Positions 27,645 to 36,180 of a stretch of 64,000 nucleotides of DNA are shown here, piece by piece. Source of the DNA: Bacillota bacterium (GTDB taxonomy: Bacteria; Bacillota_I; Bacilli_A; RFN20; CAG-288). The translations under genes and the position numbers were made by a program. The notes under the pieces were generated by a model, which searched no databases, was not told the DNA's origin, and saw only the letters and a list, made by a program, of their open reading frames with translations. Positions within the stretch are counted from its first letter, which is position 1. Each line of letters starts with the position of its first letter. Location of the stretch: the NCBI GenBank assembly GCA_023398335.1, contig JAEWSJ010000012.1:1-64000 (forward strand), read 5' to 3'.

Positions 27645-28452
27645 AATATTACGTTTATACAAAGAATACAACGTTGAAGCGCAAGAGAGATTCTCGCAGA
27701 ATTTTTTAATTGATGATACGAAAATTGACGAAATAATTAATTCCTTACCTTTAAACGATATTGAACAGATTGTAGAGATAGGTCCGGGATTAGGATCTTT
27801 AACATCAAAACTAATTACCCTTGGTAAAGAGGTGGTAGCTATTGATGTTGATAGAGATATGATTAACGTTTTATCTAAGGAATTTAACGAAGCAAAAAAT
27901 TTAAAAATAATTCAAGAAAACTTCTTAAACACTGATTTAAACGTGTTTCACGTGAAACATGTATCTTATATTGGCAACTTACCTTATTCAATAACTTCTA
28001 AGATTATTAAGAAGGTAGTATCAGATGATGAATTTGTCTCGTTTAATTTTATGGTTCAAAAAGAATTAGTAAGTAAACTCATATTTAAAGAAAGCTCGAC
28101 AAATAATAACGCTCTTTCAACGTACATCGCTTTAAGAGGTGATTTACATATAGTTACTGAATTAAATCCGGGTATGTTTTATCCACCTCCAAAAGTATAT
28201 TCAACATTTCTACGTTTTGATTTAAAAAATAATTTCTATAATTCTGATGCTTATAAAGTCATTGAAGATGTTTTTAAAACACCAAGAAAAAACATCATGA
28301 ATAATATCAAGAATTCTTCTTTGAAAATTACCAAGGAAGATTTAGATAAATTGCATATTAGTTCTTTAAAAAGACCACACGAATTAACCCTTGAAGAGAT
28401 TAAAAAAATCGTTGCTTTAAATGATGTTTATAACGTTGAAGTGAAGGAATAG
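27625..28452 (+). CDS. rsmA: 16S rRNA dimethyladenosine transferase RsmA/KsgA
   Basis: 275 aa. It dimethylates two adjacent adenines near the 3' end of 16S rRNA during 30S assembly. Motifs: SQNFLIDD, the SAM loop VEIGPGLGSLTSKL, VVAIDVDRDM and the catalytic NLPYSITSKII. It overlaps rnmV by 20 bases, the same order as in Bacillus. Confidence 0.96.
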   Translation: MEKTINKILRLYKEYNVEAQERFSQNFLIDDTKIDEIINSLPLNDIEQIVEIGPGLGSLTSKLITLGKEVVAIDVDRDMINVLSKEFNEAKNLKIIQENFLNTDLNVFHVKHVSYIGNLPYSITSKIIKKVVSDDEFVSFNFMVQKELVSKLIFKESSTNNNALSTYIALRGDLHIVTELNPGMFYPPPKVYSTFLRFDLKNNFYNSDAYKVIEDVFKTPRKNIMNNIKNSSLKITKEDLDKLHISSLKRPHELTLEEIKKIVALNDVYNVEVKE

Positions 28453-28560
28453 TAATCTTTATAGATAATATACAAAATAACGTCTTTTTAAGTTGAGAAA
28501 AAAACTGTTCCGATATAGAATATGTATGAAGGTTATGACCTTGATATAAACGGAGAACTT

Positions 28561-29409
28561 ATGATTTTTAAAGCTTTTGCAAAAATCAATTTAGCTATAG
28601 ATGTTTTAGAAAAAAGAGACGATGGATATCACAACATCGATCTTATTTGTGTCCCATTAGAATTACATGATTTTCTTGAAATAGAAGAGTATGGAGAAAG
28701 ATGCGGAACTTATGTTACTAGTGATGATACTAGTTTAATATGTGATGAATCTAATTTAGTATATGTTGCTTATCGTGCGGTAAAACATAAGTATAATTTA
28801 CACGCTGGTTTTAGAATTAAAATTTATAAAAGAATTCCTACTGCGGCGGGATTAGCTGGCGGCAGTGCGGATGCGGCTTCAATCATTAATGGATTGATAA
28901 AAATGAAGAAACTAAATGTTTCTGATAAAGATAAAATTAATCTTGGTTTAGAAATTGGAAGTGATGTTCCATATTGCTTATTTAATAAGCCGTCGAGAAT
29001 TCAAGGAAAAGGAGAAATAATCACTCCGATAAAAATAAAGAATCCATATTTTGTCTTGCTTATTAAGCCTCAACAAGGACTATCTACAAAAGATGTTTAT
29101 GAACAAGCTGATATATGCTTAAGAGATAAGCCAGATATTGAAGGTGTTATTAAAGCGTTGGAAAAAGATGATGAAAAATTACTTGAGAAAAGTATGAAAA
29201 ACGGTCTTCAACATGCTGCGATTGAATTATTACCAGAGATTGAAGAGATTATTAATGAATTAAAAGAAAACGATATGAATTTAAGTATGATGTCAGGGAG
29301 CGGATCAACAGTCTTTACTCTTTCGCACAATTTAAAGAAATTAAAATCTTTGAAGGCGATGTTTGAAGATGAAGGCTATCAAGCTTATTTGACTAAAATG
29401 ATGATATAG
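28561..29409 (+). CDS. ispE: 4-diphosphocytidyl-2-C-methyl-D-erythritol kinase
   Basis: 282 aa from the ATG at 28561 (MIFKAFAKINLAIDV), which has CGGAGA upstream; the open frame to 28522 has no ribosome site. IspE phosphorylates CDP-methylerythritol in the MEP route to isoprenoids. GHMP-kinase motifs: AKINLAIDV, PTAAGLAGGSADAAS and MSGSGSTVFTL. It implies the organism makes isoprenoids by the MEP pathway. It lies just after rsmA, as is common. Confidence 0.95.
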   Translation: MIFKAFAKINLAIDVLEKRDDGYHNIDLICVPLELHDFLEIEEYGERCGTYVTSDDTSLICDESNLVYVAYRAVKHKYNLHAGFRIKIYKRIPTAAGLAGGSADAASIINGLIKMKKLNVSDKDKINLGLEIGSDVPYCLFNKPSRIQGKGEIITPIKIKNPYFVLLIKPQQGLSTKDVYEQADICLRDKPDIEGVIKALEKDDEKLLEKSMKNGLQHAAIELLPEIEEIINELKENDMNLSMMSGSGSTVFTLSHNLKKLKSLKAMFEDEGYQAYLTKMMI

Positions 29410-29420
29410 ATTATTCAAAA

Positions 29421-29429
29421 TGGTAGAAT
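29421..29429 (+). promoter_or_regulatory. prs promoter (extended -10)
   Basis: TGGTAGAAT matches TGnTANAAT and is followed 12 bases later by AAAAAGGAGG and the prs ATG. Confidence 0.55.
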
Positions 29430-29457
29430 TAATATATAGAAAAAGGAGGACTATAAT

Positions 29458-30417
29458 ATGTTAAAGAATGCTGTAATTTTCTCTCTATCTGCTAATCAAA
29501 AGTTAGCTGAAAACATCGCGTCAACTCTAGGAATGGAACTTGGTAAAAGATCTGTTAGAAAGTTCCCAAGCGGTGAGATTATTTGTGAACCAATAGATAC
29601 AGTTAGAGGTAAAGATGTATTTATAGTTCAACCAACCTGTCCTCCAGTAAATGATAATCTTATGGAATTACTTATTTTTGTAGATGCATTAAAAAGAGCC
29701 TCTGCAAAAGAAATTAATGTCTTAATCCCTTATTTTGGTTATGCTAGACAAGATAGAAAAGCTAAACCAAGACAACCAATAACATCGAAGTTAGTAGCTG
29801 ATTTATTAGTTACTGCTGGAGTTCATAGAGTAGTTACTGTTGATTTACATGCTTCTCAAATCCAAGGGTTCTTCTCTTGCTTAATCGATGATTTAACTGC
29901 TATTCCTTTACTTGGATATGCAATTATGGAAGATCGTAAAGACTTCTCTAATGTAGTAGTAGTTTCACCAGATCATGGTGGTGTAAATAGAGCAAGAAGA
30001 ATTGCTGAGCAATTCAATACTCCAATGGCAATTATTGATAAGCGTCGTAATTCAAATAACGATCCAGAAGTTATGAATATCATCGGTGAAGTAAAGGGTA
30101 AAGAATGTTATATGGTCGATGATATGATTGATACTGGTGGTTCTGCAGTTACTGGATGTAGAGCATTAAAGGCAGCTGGTGCAACCAAAGTTTCCTTTGT
30201 TGCAACACACGGAGTATTATCTGATCCAGCTTTTGAAAGATTATCAGAAGATGATTTTGATCAAATAATTATTACTGATTCTATTCCTCTTTCTTCTAAG
30301 TTCGATTCATTAAATATTAAAGTTGTTTCTTTAGCTCCAATGCTTGCTGAAATAGTTGATAGAATTGAAAACAACAAACCTTTATCTGTCGTTTACGATA
30401 AATTTGCTTCAATGTAG
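29458..30417 (+). CDS. prs: Ribose-phosphate pyrophosphokinase
   Basis: 319 aa. It makes PRPP from ribose-5-phosphate and ATP for purine, pyrimidine, NAD, His and Trp synthesis. Class I motifs: KFPSGEI, FGYARQDRKAKPRQPI (flexible loop), VTVDLHASQIQGFF, VVSPDHGGVNRAR, and the PRPP loop MVDDMIDTGGSA. It has a strong ribosome site, AAAGGAGG. An esterase gene follows 3 bases after the stop. Confidence 0.97.
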   Translation: MLKNAVIFSLSANQKLAENIASTLGMELGKRSVRKFPSGEIICEPIDTVRGKDVFIVQPTCPPVNDNLMELLIFVDALKRASAKEINVLIPYFGYARQDRKAKPRQPITSKLVADLLVTAGVHRVVTVDLHASQIQGFFSCLIDDLTAIPLLGYAIMEDRKDFSNVVVVSPDHGGVNRARRIAEQFNTPMAIIDKRRNSNNDPEVMNIIGEVKGKECYMVDDMIDTGGSAVTGCRALKAAGATKVSFVATHGVLSDPAFERLSEDDFDQIIITDSIPLSSKFDSLNIKVVSLAPMLAEIVDRIENNKPLSVVYDKFASM

Positions 30418-30420
30418 TAT

Positions 30421-31242
30421 ATGAGTCGCAAGATTAATCATACCGTTAGAGGTAAACTAGATATTGTTAAATTGCGTTATGATAATTTTGTTGTGAATAA
30501 AAATAGAAATGTAAGAATATGGCTCCCTTTTTCGTATTCGGAAGAAGCGGAGCCTTTTAATGTGATTTATTGTTTTGATGGTCAAAATTTATTCGACGAG
30601 AAAACAGCAGCATTTCACAAGGAATGGCAGATAGATGAAACAATAGAAAAGTATTCTTCATCTATTCGTCCTTCAATAGTTGTTGGAATTGATTGCTCCA
30701 CAAATAGAGATGATGAGTATACTCCTTCTTTCTCATCTTTAGCTTGTGGTAAGGTTGGATATAAAGCAGAGGACACCATTAAATTTTTATCGGAATTTGT
30801 AATGCCTTATGTAGAAGAACACTATAATGTTTCTTGTGTTAGAGAGGGGAGATCAATTCTTGGCTCTTCTTTAGGTGGGCTAATGGCATTATACGGGGCA
30901 ATAGAACTAAGGGATTTATTTTCAACTGTATATGCTTATTCAATCGGATTTGTTCAGTATTCTGTTATTGGAAATATAAAAGAAAATATAGTAAATAAAG
31001 TTGCAAAGATATTTACTACGGAAGAATATCGAAATAGATTCAAGTTAATATTGTGTACCGGTGGAAATGATGAGTTAGAAAAAGCGATAAATAAAGATGT
31101 AGTTTTATTTTATCGATACTTGATCCAATATGGATACTCAAAAAAATTAATCATATTACAAAAAGATATGAGATTTAATCATGATGAATGTCAATGGGCT
31201 TTTTTCTTTAGGCAAGCTTATTTAAAAAATAACATTAATTAA
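30421..31242 (+). CDS. Alpha/beta-hydrolase, putative esterase family
   Basis: 273 aa of the esterase D / enterochelin-esterase-like group (PF00756 type). The fold begins with the sequence RNVRIWLPFSYSEE and FNVIYCFDGQNLFDE. The nucleophile elbow is GSSLGG (Ser near 144), with ELEKAINKDV and NHDECQW supplying the late acid/His region. There is no signal peptide, so it acts in the cytoplasm. It starts 3 bases after prs and has no ribosome site of its own, so it depends on coupling to prs. The substrate is unknown. Confidence 0.82.
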   Translation: MSRKINHTVRGKLDIVKLRYDNFVVNKNRNVRIWLPFSYSEEAEPFNVIYCFDGQNLFDEKTAAFHKEWQIDETIEKYSSSIRPSIVVGIDCSTNRDDEYTPSFSSLACGKVGYKAEDTIKFLSEFVMPYVEEHYNVSCVREGRSILGSSLGGLMALYGAIELRDLFSTVYAYSIGFVQYSVIGNIKENIVNKVAKIFTTEEYRNRFKLILCTGGNDELEKAINKDVVLFYRYLIQYGYSKKLIILQKDMRFNHDECQWAFFFRQAYLKNNIN

Positions 31243-31311
31243 TTTTGCTACAATAAGTTGCGTGATTAATATTTTTTAGTGTTTTATTATTTACTTAGAA
31301 AGGAGAAAGGT

Positions 31312-31752
31312 ATGATTGATTTTGTTAAAGTTGGTTTGAAGATAACAAAATATCGGAAAGAAAACAACTTTACCCAAGATGATTTAGCAGACAAACTATA
31401 TGTTTCTCGCCAACTTGTTTCTAAGTGGGAGAACGGAACTGGTGTTCCTTCAATAGATACTATTCTAGATATGTGTAAATTATTCCAGATAACATTTGAA
31501 GAACTGCTATGTTTAGAAGAAGAAACATCCGAAGATATATTCAAAGGTAGAAATAGAGCATATGTAGTTCAGAACATTATCTCGGGGCGAATAGAAGTAG
31601 ATTTACCAGAGGTGTTTTATATGTTTTCACCGATAGAGCGAATGGTTATTTTGAAAAAAATCAAAGATAAAAGTTTAAAGTGCAATATTGAAGAACTGTA
31701 TCCTAAATTAACTATAGCAGAACAAAGATTTCTTAAAGAGGAGGAAAATTAA
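31312..31752 (+). CDS. XRE-family transcriptional regulator
   Basis: 146 aa from the ATG at 31312, after GAGAAAGG; the open frame upstream to 31279 has no ribosome site. The HTH_3 domain covers about residues 8-62 (KITKYRKENNFTQDDLADKL, VSRQLVSKWENGTGVPS). The C-terminal half (MFSPIERMVILKKIKDK...LTIAEQRFLKEE) is helical and charged and may bind its partner. The next gene starts 2 bases after the stop, so the two proteins probably act together. Confidence 0.85.
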   Translation: MIDFVKVGLKITKYRKENNFTQDDLADKLYVSRQLVSKWENGTGVPSIDTILDMCKLFQITFEELLCLEEETSEDIFKGRNRAYVVQNIISGRIEVDLPEVFYMFSPIERMVILKKIKDKSLKCNIEELYPKLTIAEQRFLKEEEN

Positions 31753-31754
31753 CA

Positions 31755-32393
31755 ATGATCTTAAAGAAAGTAATAATTAATGAAAATGAAGTGTTTGAAC
31801 CGATTAGTTTCGAAGATGCTTTAGTATACGATGATAAGGATAACCTTGTTTTTACCGATGAAGATGAAAAAGAAAAGTTTGAAGATAGATTAGAAGATCC
31901 TGAGGATGACGATGAAGACGACGAAGAAGAAGAAGACAACGAAGAAGAAGACGATGATGAATATGATGAAGACGAGTTGTTTCTTGGAGGTTTATTAAAC
32001 CACATATATCCATATAAAAAGAAGAGTAAAACTAGTCGAATAGTTTCGTCTTTACCTTTCTTAGATAAAGAAGATCTTCATGAAATTGTTGGAAAAATAT
32101 TAAATGGAGATGAAGACTATAAAGATATTAGTCCAACTGTGTTATTTCCTTTTTTATCAAAAGATGATTGTGATGAATTGTTCTTGAACGTAATAAATAA
32201 TGGGGAATATAAAAAGAAATTTTCTATTTCAACCTTAGTTCCTTTTGTATCAAAAGAAGCATTATCAAAGTTTGTTGATAAGTATATTGGAGGAGAATAT
32301 CAAAATGTGAAGGTTGACTATCTCTTTCCATTTATGTCAAAAGCAGATGTAAAACGAATATTTAATTATTTTATATTAAAAGAGTCTAAATAA
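31755..32393 (+). CDS. Acidic protein with PF-repeat array, partner of the XRE regulator
   Basis: 212 aa, soluble, with no signal or membrane helix. An extreme acidic stretch at about 40-75 (runs of D and E) is followed by four repeats of about 28-30 residues, each with the pattern L-x-PF-(L/V/M)-(S/D)-K-(E/D): PFLDKEDLHE, PFLSKDDCDE, PFVSKEALSK, PFMSKADVKR, three of them linked by GEY/GDEDY turns. I know similar arrays only as uncharacterised proteins. The ribosome site GAGGAGG lies in the regulator gene. The acidic run might mimic DNA and hold the XRE protein off its operator (inference). Confidence 0.75.
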   Translation: MILKKVIINENEVFEPISFEDALVYDDKDNLVFTDEDEKEKFEDRLEDPEDDDEDDEEEEDNEEEDDDEYDEDELFLGGLLNHIYPYKKKSKTSRIVSSLPFLDKEDLHEIVGKILNGDEDYKDISPTVLFPFLSKDDCDELFLNVINNGEYKKKFSISTLVPFVSKEALSKFVDKYIGGEYQNVKVDYLFPFMSKADVKRIFNYFILKESK

Positions 32394-32402
32394 GTTGAGC
32401 AT

Positions 32403-32433
32403 AAAAAAATGACCGGGATTATTCCTGGTCATT
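32403..32433 (-). terminator. Terminator of the tRNA operon
   Basis: The stem AATGACC/GGTCATT with extra inner pairs is followed by TTTTTTT on the minus strand. It also lies just after the + acidic-protein gene, but the T-run there is short. Confidence 0.8.
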
Positions 32434-32449
32434 TTCATTAAAAGTTCAA

Positions 32450-32525
32450 TGGTGGATCAAATAGGATTCGAACCTATAACGACCCGCTTATGAGACGGGG
32501 ACTCTAACCATTGAGCTATTGATCC
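32450..32525 (-). tRNA. tRNA with CAU anticodon, probably tRNA-Ile2 (lysidine type)
   Basis: 76 bases including an encoded CCA. The acceptor stem GGATCAA/TTGATCC is fully paired, so it is not initiator tRNA. The anticodon stem is CCCGT/GCGGG with loop CTCATAA, and the T stem is ATAGG/CCTAT. The CTCATAA loop and the D-loop resemble tRNA-Ile2, whose C34 is changed to lysidine by TilS to read AUA. Elongator Met is the alternative, but the next gene fits that better. Confidence 0.88.
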
Positions 32526-32529
32526 ATTT

Positions 32530-32606
32530 TGGTAGCAGCGGGGGGATTCGAACCCTCGACATACCGGGTATGAGCCGATCGCTCTAACCAACTGAGCTAC
32601 GCTGCC
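32530..32606 (-). tRNA. tRNA-Met (CAU), elongator
   Basis: 77 bases with encoded CCA. The acceptor is GGCAGCG/CGCTGCT, with the G1-U72 pair seen in Bacillus elongator tRNA-Met. The anticodon loop is CTCATAC and the T-stem has one A-C mismatch. It lacks the initiator features (unpaired 1-72 and three GC pairs in the anticodon stem). Confidence 0.88.
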
Positions 32607-32636
32607 AAATCTGCTAAATGTTCTTTAAAAAAAAGC

Positions 32637-32712
32637 TGGTGGAGCTGACGAGGATCGAACTCGCTACCTCCTCCATGCCATGGAGGCGCTCTCCCAGATG
32701 AGCTACAGCCCC
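32637..32712 (-). tRNA. tRNA-Ala (GGC)
   Basis: 76 bases with encoded CCA. The acceptor is GGGGCTG/CAGCTCC with the G3-U70 pair that marks alanine tRNA. The anticodon loop ATGGCAT is on the stem CCTCC/GGAGG. It is the first gene of the three-tRNA operon. Confidence 0.95.
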
Positions 32713-32722
32713 AGCAATAAAT

Positions 32723-32751
32723 AGAATATCGTATATTTTTTTGTAAGTCAA
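32723..32751 (-). promoter_or_regulatory. tRNA operon promoter
   Basis: On the minus strand, TTGACT (32751-32746) and TATTCT (32728-32723) with a 17-base spacer, 11 bases before the first base of tRNA-Ala. Confidence 0.75.
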
Positions 32752-32851
32752 CTAAATACGGGCGGAAAAACAAACTTTTATTGATTTATATTCATTTTGT
32801 TGTATATTAATAGTGCTAGAACATATTCTAGAAAAAAGGAGAGTATATATT

Positions 32852-33856
32852 ATGAAAATTAGTAAAGTATTGCCGATATTATTACTTCCAACAATGATTT
32901 TATCTTTATCATCCTGTACCAAAGAAAATTCAAAAGAAGATAAGGAAACAATAGATAATATTGTTAATAAATATAATAAAGGCGAGGTTACATTACCAGT
33001 AAATGCTGATGGTGTTTATGGATTAAGCAGTACAATTGCAGTTTCAGCCACAACTGAAGAATTAGGAGTTTTAAGTTTAAATGGTTCAGCTAATGTTAAA
33101 ATGTCAGAAGAAAGACTATATGGAACGTTATCTGCTGCGGGTAGTCTTACCTCAACTGCCAAAGCTAAACAAGAATTAGCAGGAGAAGCTGAAGTTGAAA
33201 TTAGCGATAAGATTTACTTAGGCGCTAAATTAACTAAGGTTCCTGATGAACTTTCTTTATTGCGTCCAATGTTAAAGATTAAAGGTAATGATGCCGATGT
33301 ATCAATTGATGATATATTTGATAATTTTAACTTTGATGGATTCCCAACAGGTTCAACACTTCCAGGTCTTAATTTGTCTGAAAAGATCTTAACCGATATT
33401 GATACAGAACTTGCTCGTACTCAAGATGAATTAACATATAGCGTTACTAAAGAAAATGATAAAACTATTATTTCCTTTACATATAATACCAAAGGACTTA
33501 CATCAGTATTAAATAAAGCAAGAGATGAAATTGAATCTTCTACATCTAACGAAATCGCAGTATCAAGTTATGTTGTCGGTGAAAATTCATCGCTTAATTT
33601 CACAATTAAATTAGACAGTGGATATTTCTTATCATCGTTATCTACTGATGCGAAAATAACTTCTCTTGATATTTCAACTACTCGTGCCGATACTACAACA
33701 CAAATGAAGGTAACTGATATTTCTTCAACTACAAACTCATCACTTGTTCTTGGTGGAACTGTTGGTGAAATTAAAAATAAAGATACCGAATATAAAGAAG
33801 ATATTGGTAAACAAATTGATTCGATAGTTGAGACGATTAAAGTTTTTATTAAATAA
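32852..33856 (+). CDS. Lipoprotein, unknown function
   Basis: 334 aa from the ATG at 32852, after AAAAAGGAGAG; the frame upstream to 32813 has no ribosome site. The signal peptide ends in lipobox LSSC (Cys22). The mature part is rich in Thr, Ser and Leu, with alternating beta pattern (for example GVYGLSSTIAVSATTEE), and has no Cys or catalytic motif I recognise. It resembles beta-rich surface lipoproteins. It is a single gene ended by the terminator at 33859. Confidence 0.8.
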   Translation: MKISKVLPILLLPTMILSLSSCTKENSKEDKETIDNIVNKYNKGEVTLPVNADGVYGLSSTIAVSATTEELGVLSLNGSANVKMSEERLYGTLSAAGSLTSTAKAKQELAGEAEVEISDKIYLGAKLTKVPDELSLLRPMLKIKGNDADVSIDDIFDNFNFDGFPTGSTLPGLNLSEKILTDIDTELARTQDELTYSVTKENDKTIISFTYNTKGLTSVLNKARDEIESSTSNEIAVSSYVVGENSSLNFTIKLDSGYFLSSLSTDAKITSLDISTTRADTTTQMKVTDISSTTNSSLVLGGTVGEIKNKDTEYKEDIGKQIDSIVETIKVFIK

Positions 33857-33858
33857 GT

Positions 33859-33888
33859 AAAAGGACTAACCTCGTGGTTAGTCCTTTT
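33859..33888. terminator. Bidirectional terminator
   Basis: The perfect 12-bp stem AAAAGGACTAAC/GTTAGTCCTTTT with a 6-base loop. It ends the + lipoprotein gene, and the stop of the convergent kinase gene (33878) lies inside it. Confidence 0.88.
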
Positions 33889-34510
33889 CATCTAGAATTG
33901 ATTTGATTAATGTTATTAATATGTTTACCGCTTTTGATTCAGATTCGCTGGTTCCTTCATTATAAATTATTAGATCAGAGTAGACTTGGGTTGGTTCAAT
34001 AAATGTTTCAAACATTGGTTTGACCGATGAAAAATACTGATTAATAATAAACTCGTATGGACGATTTGTTCTTTCAGTATGGTCACGAATTAATCTACGT
34101 AAAAATCTTCTTTCTGGTGAACAAGAGACAAAGATTTTAAGGTCGCCCATCTTTCTGATACGTTCATCTTGCAAAGCCATAATACCTTCAAAAATAATAA
34201 CTTTGGTAGGTTTTATTTTTTCGACCTTATCAGAACGGGTAAGAATATTGAAGTCGTAAATTGGCTTTTCTATTTCTTTTCCATCTTTTAGCATTTGAAT
34301 ATGCTTTTTTAGTAAAGGCCAATCAAAGGCCGATGGATGATCGAAGTTTTCTTTTTTTCTTTCTTCGATTGACAAATTAGATATATCTTTATAATAGTCA
34401 TCAAAACTGATGAAAGTTATTTCCGAACTATTGAGTGCTTTGATTGCTGCGGATGTTAAGTATGTTTTTCCTGATGAACTTCCTCCACCAATTAGTATTA
34501 TTTTTGACAT
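33878..34510 (-). CDS. Uridine kinase-like P-loop kinase
   Basis: 210 aa from the ATG at 34510, after TTGGAGGGG. It is a P-loop kinase of the uridine kinase/phosphoribulokinase family: Walker A GGGSSSGKTYL, then FISFDDYYKDIS and the family pattern ENFDHPSAFDW, and IFEGIMAL. It could phosphorylate uridine and cytidine for salvage; substrate choice is inferred from the family. It is a single gene, convergent with the lipoprotein gene. Confidence 0.88.
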   Translation of the reverse strand: MSKIILIGGGSSSGKTYLTSAAIKALNSSEITFISFDDYYKDISNLSIEERKKENFDHPSAFDWPLLKKHIQMLKDGKEIEKPIYDFNILTRSDKVEKIKPTKVIIFEGIMALQDERIRKMGDLKIFVSCSPERRFLRRLIRDHTERTNRPYEFIINQYFSSVKPMFETFIEPTQVYSDLIIYNEGTSESESKAVNILITLIKSILDEKD

Positions 34511-34578
34511 AATTAACCCCTCCAATTTTTCTCTATGATTAGTATAGTAAATATATCTAGTTGATTTAAAGTGTTAAT

Positions 34579-36180
34579 CTATTTAATTGTTAGTTTTTCA
34601 CTGTTTTTTAGCAACTCACCAAAATGAGAAATTGATATAACTGTTTTATCTTTGGCGTATTCATTTAATATACAAATTATTTGTTTTGCGGCTTGTGGGT
34701 CAATTTTAGAATTCATTTCATCTAAAAATATGATCTTTGAAGGAGAGAGAAGAACACGCGCAATATTAAATAAGGCTAGTTCTCCGGAAGAATATTCTTT
34801 TTCGTTCAGTTTTTTATCGAGGTCTTTTACCCTAGATAAACCAATGATATTTAATACGCTGATTATTTCTTCTTCTTTAACCGCTGTGTTTCGTAAGGTT
34901 AATTCATTTCTTATTGAATCAGATGAAAAGAAATAATCTTGGAATACAATTCCAAATATGTTCTTTCGTGTTTCTGGTGAAAGAAGATAAGTCGGAATTC
35001 CGTTACATGTTACTTCTCCTTTATCTGGTTTTATCAATCCATATGCTAGTTTAAATAGAGTTGATTTACCAACACCGGAAACACCTTCAAAGGTTATTTT
35101 TTGTCCTTGATTTACTATTAAGCAAAAATCATTAATTACATAATTAACCTTATCATACGAAAAATATACATGCTTGAATTCTAATGATAGATTATCCGTG
35201 TTACTGATAATCTCTTCTTTTGTTTCATCTTCTTTTTCTTTGAAAAAATCATTGATTCGGTTGATTGAAGCGTAACTTGATTGAATTGTTTGTATTTCCA
35301 TTCCGATTGCTTCGATTGGAGTAAATAATGTTCCAATTAGGTCAATAAGAGAAGCTATTTGACCAATAGATAACGAAAAGATGGTTGGTGAATAACTTGA
35401 TAAAACGATAAATAAAGTAATAACACCATATTTTAGTATCTGCATTACGGGAGAAAAGAATGAATCATAGAGACTTGATTTAATCGAAGAAGAAAAGAAC
35501 AAAGATAAATTTGATTCGTACTTTTTAGTAACATACTCATAAGAAGAATAAGTTCTTATTAATTCAGAAGATGAGATATCTTCATACATTAATTTATTAA
35601 TATTGCTTTCTGATTTTCTTCTTTCGTGTTGAGCGATATACATTTTCTTTCGGATGAATAATGTGAAAACAATTATTATTGGAAGAAGGAGTAAAGTAAT
35701 TAATCCTACATTTGTAGAGAAACAGAAAAGCGAGATTATTACTCCAATCATCTTGAATAAGTCGATGGCCATAGATATGACTCCATCGCTAATAAGTGTG
35801 TTTATGGTGTCTACTTCATTAGTAAAATAGTTTTCAATAGTTCCGATATCATAAGATGTAAAAGTTAAATAAGATAAGCTTTGAACATGAGATAACAAAC
35901 CCAATCTTATCTCCTTACATACTCCTTGTGAGATTTTAATAAGTAGGTAACCTTTTAAGAAATCAAATAATCCAAGTAAAAAATATGCGCCAACATAAAT
36001 AAATACAAATGGAAGCAAGCGAGTAGTATCATCATTCATGATGATGTTATCAACTCCGTATTGAAGAAGGAGAGGAGGGACAAGAGCGAAAACAATGTCT
36101 AGGACAATAGCGATAAATGATATTGAAAAGAAGATTGGTTTTTTCTTGATATATTGAAAAATCAAAGATAATACATTCAT
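34579..36180 (-). CDS. ABC exporter half-transporter, catalytic-Glu subunit
   Basis: 533 aa: six membrane helices (about 1-310) and an ATPase domain. Walker A is GVSGVGKST. The signature is degenerate (YSSGE, 463-467), but Walker B keeps the catalytic Glu (FLDEMNS, D487-E488) and the H-loop His519 is present (ISISHFGE). It therefore supplies the active half of one ATP site, with the LSGGQ of the partner at 36180. The two genes overlap by one base. A MarR regulator heads the operon, so a drug or toxic compound is a likely substrate (inference). Confidence 0.9.
   Translation of the reverse strand: MNVLSLIFQYIKKKPIFFSISFIAIVLDIVFALVPPLLLQYGVDNIIMNDDTTRLLPFVFIYVGAYFLLGLFDFLKGYLLIKISQGVCKEIRLGLLSHVQSLSYLTFTSYDIGTIENYFTNEVDTINTLISDGVISMAIDLFKMIGVIISLFCFSTNVGLITLLLLPIIIVFTLFIRKKMYIAQHERRKSESNINKLMYEDISSSELIRTYSSYEYVTKKYESNLSLFFSSSIKSSLYDSFFSPVMQILKYGVITLFIVLSSYSPTIFSLSIGQIASLIDLIGTLFTPIEAIGMEIQTIQSSYASINRINDFFKEKEDETKEEIISNTDNLSLEFKHVYFSYDKVNYVINDFCLIVNQGQKITFEGVSGVGKSTLFKLAYGLIKPDKGEVTCNGIPTYLLSPETRKNIFGIVFQDYFFSSDSIRNELTLRNTAVKEEEIISVLNIIGLSRVKDLDKKLNEKEYSSGELALFNIARVLLSPSKIIFLDEMNSKIDPQAAKQIICILNEYAKDKTVISISHFGELLKNSEKLTIK

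Noticed and set aside
31733..32005. Serine-rich minus-strand frame
   Set aside because: It is the antisense of the Asp/Glu-rich stretch of the acidic repeat protein; no ribosome site.
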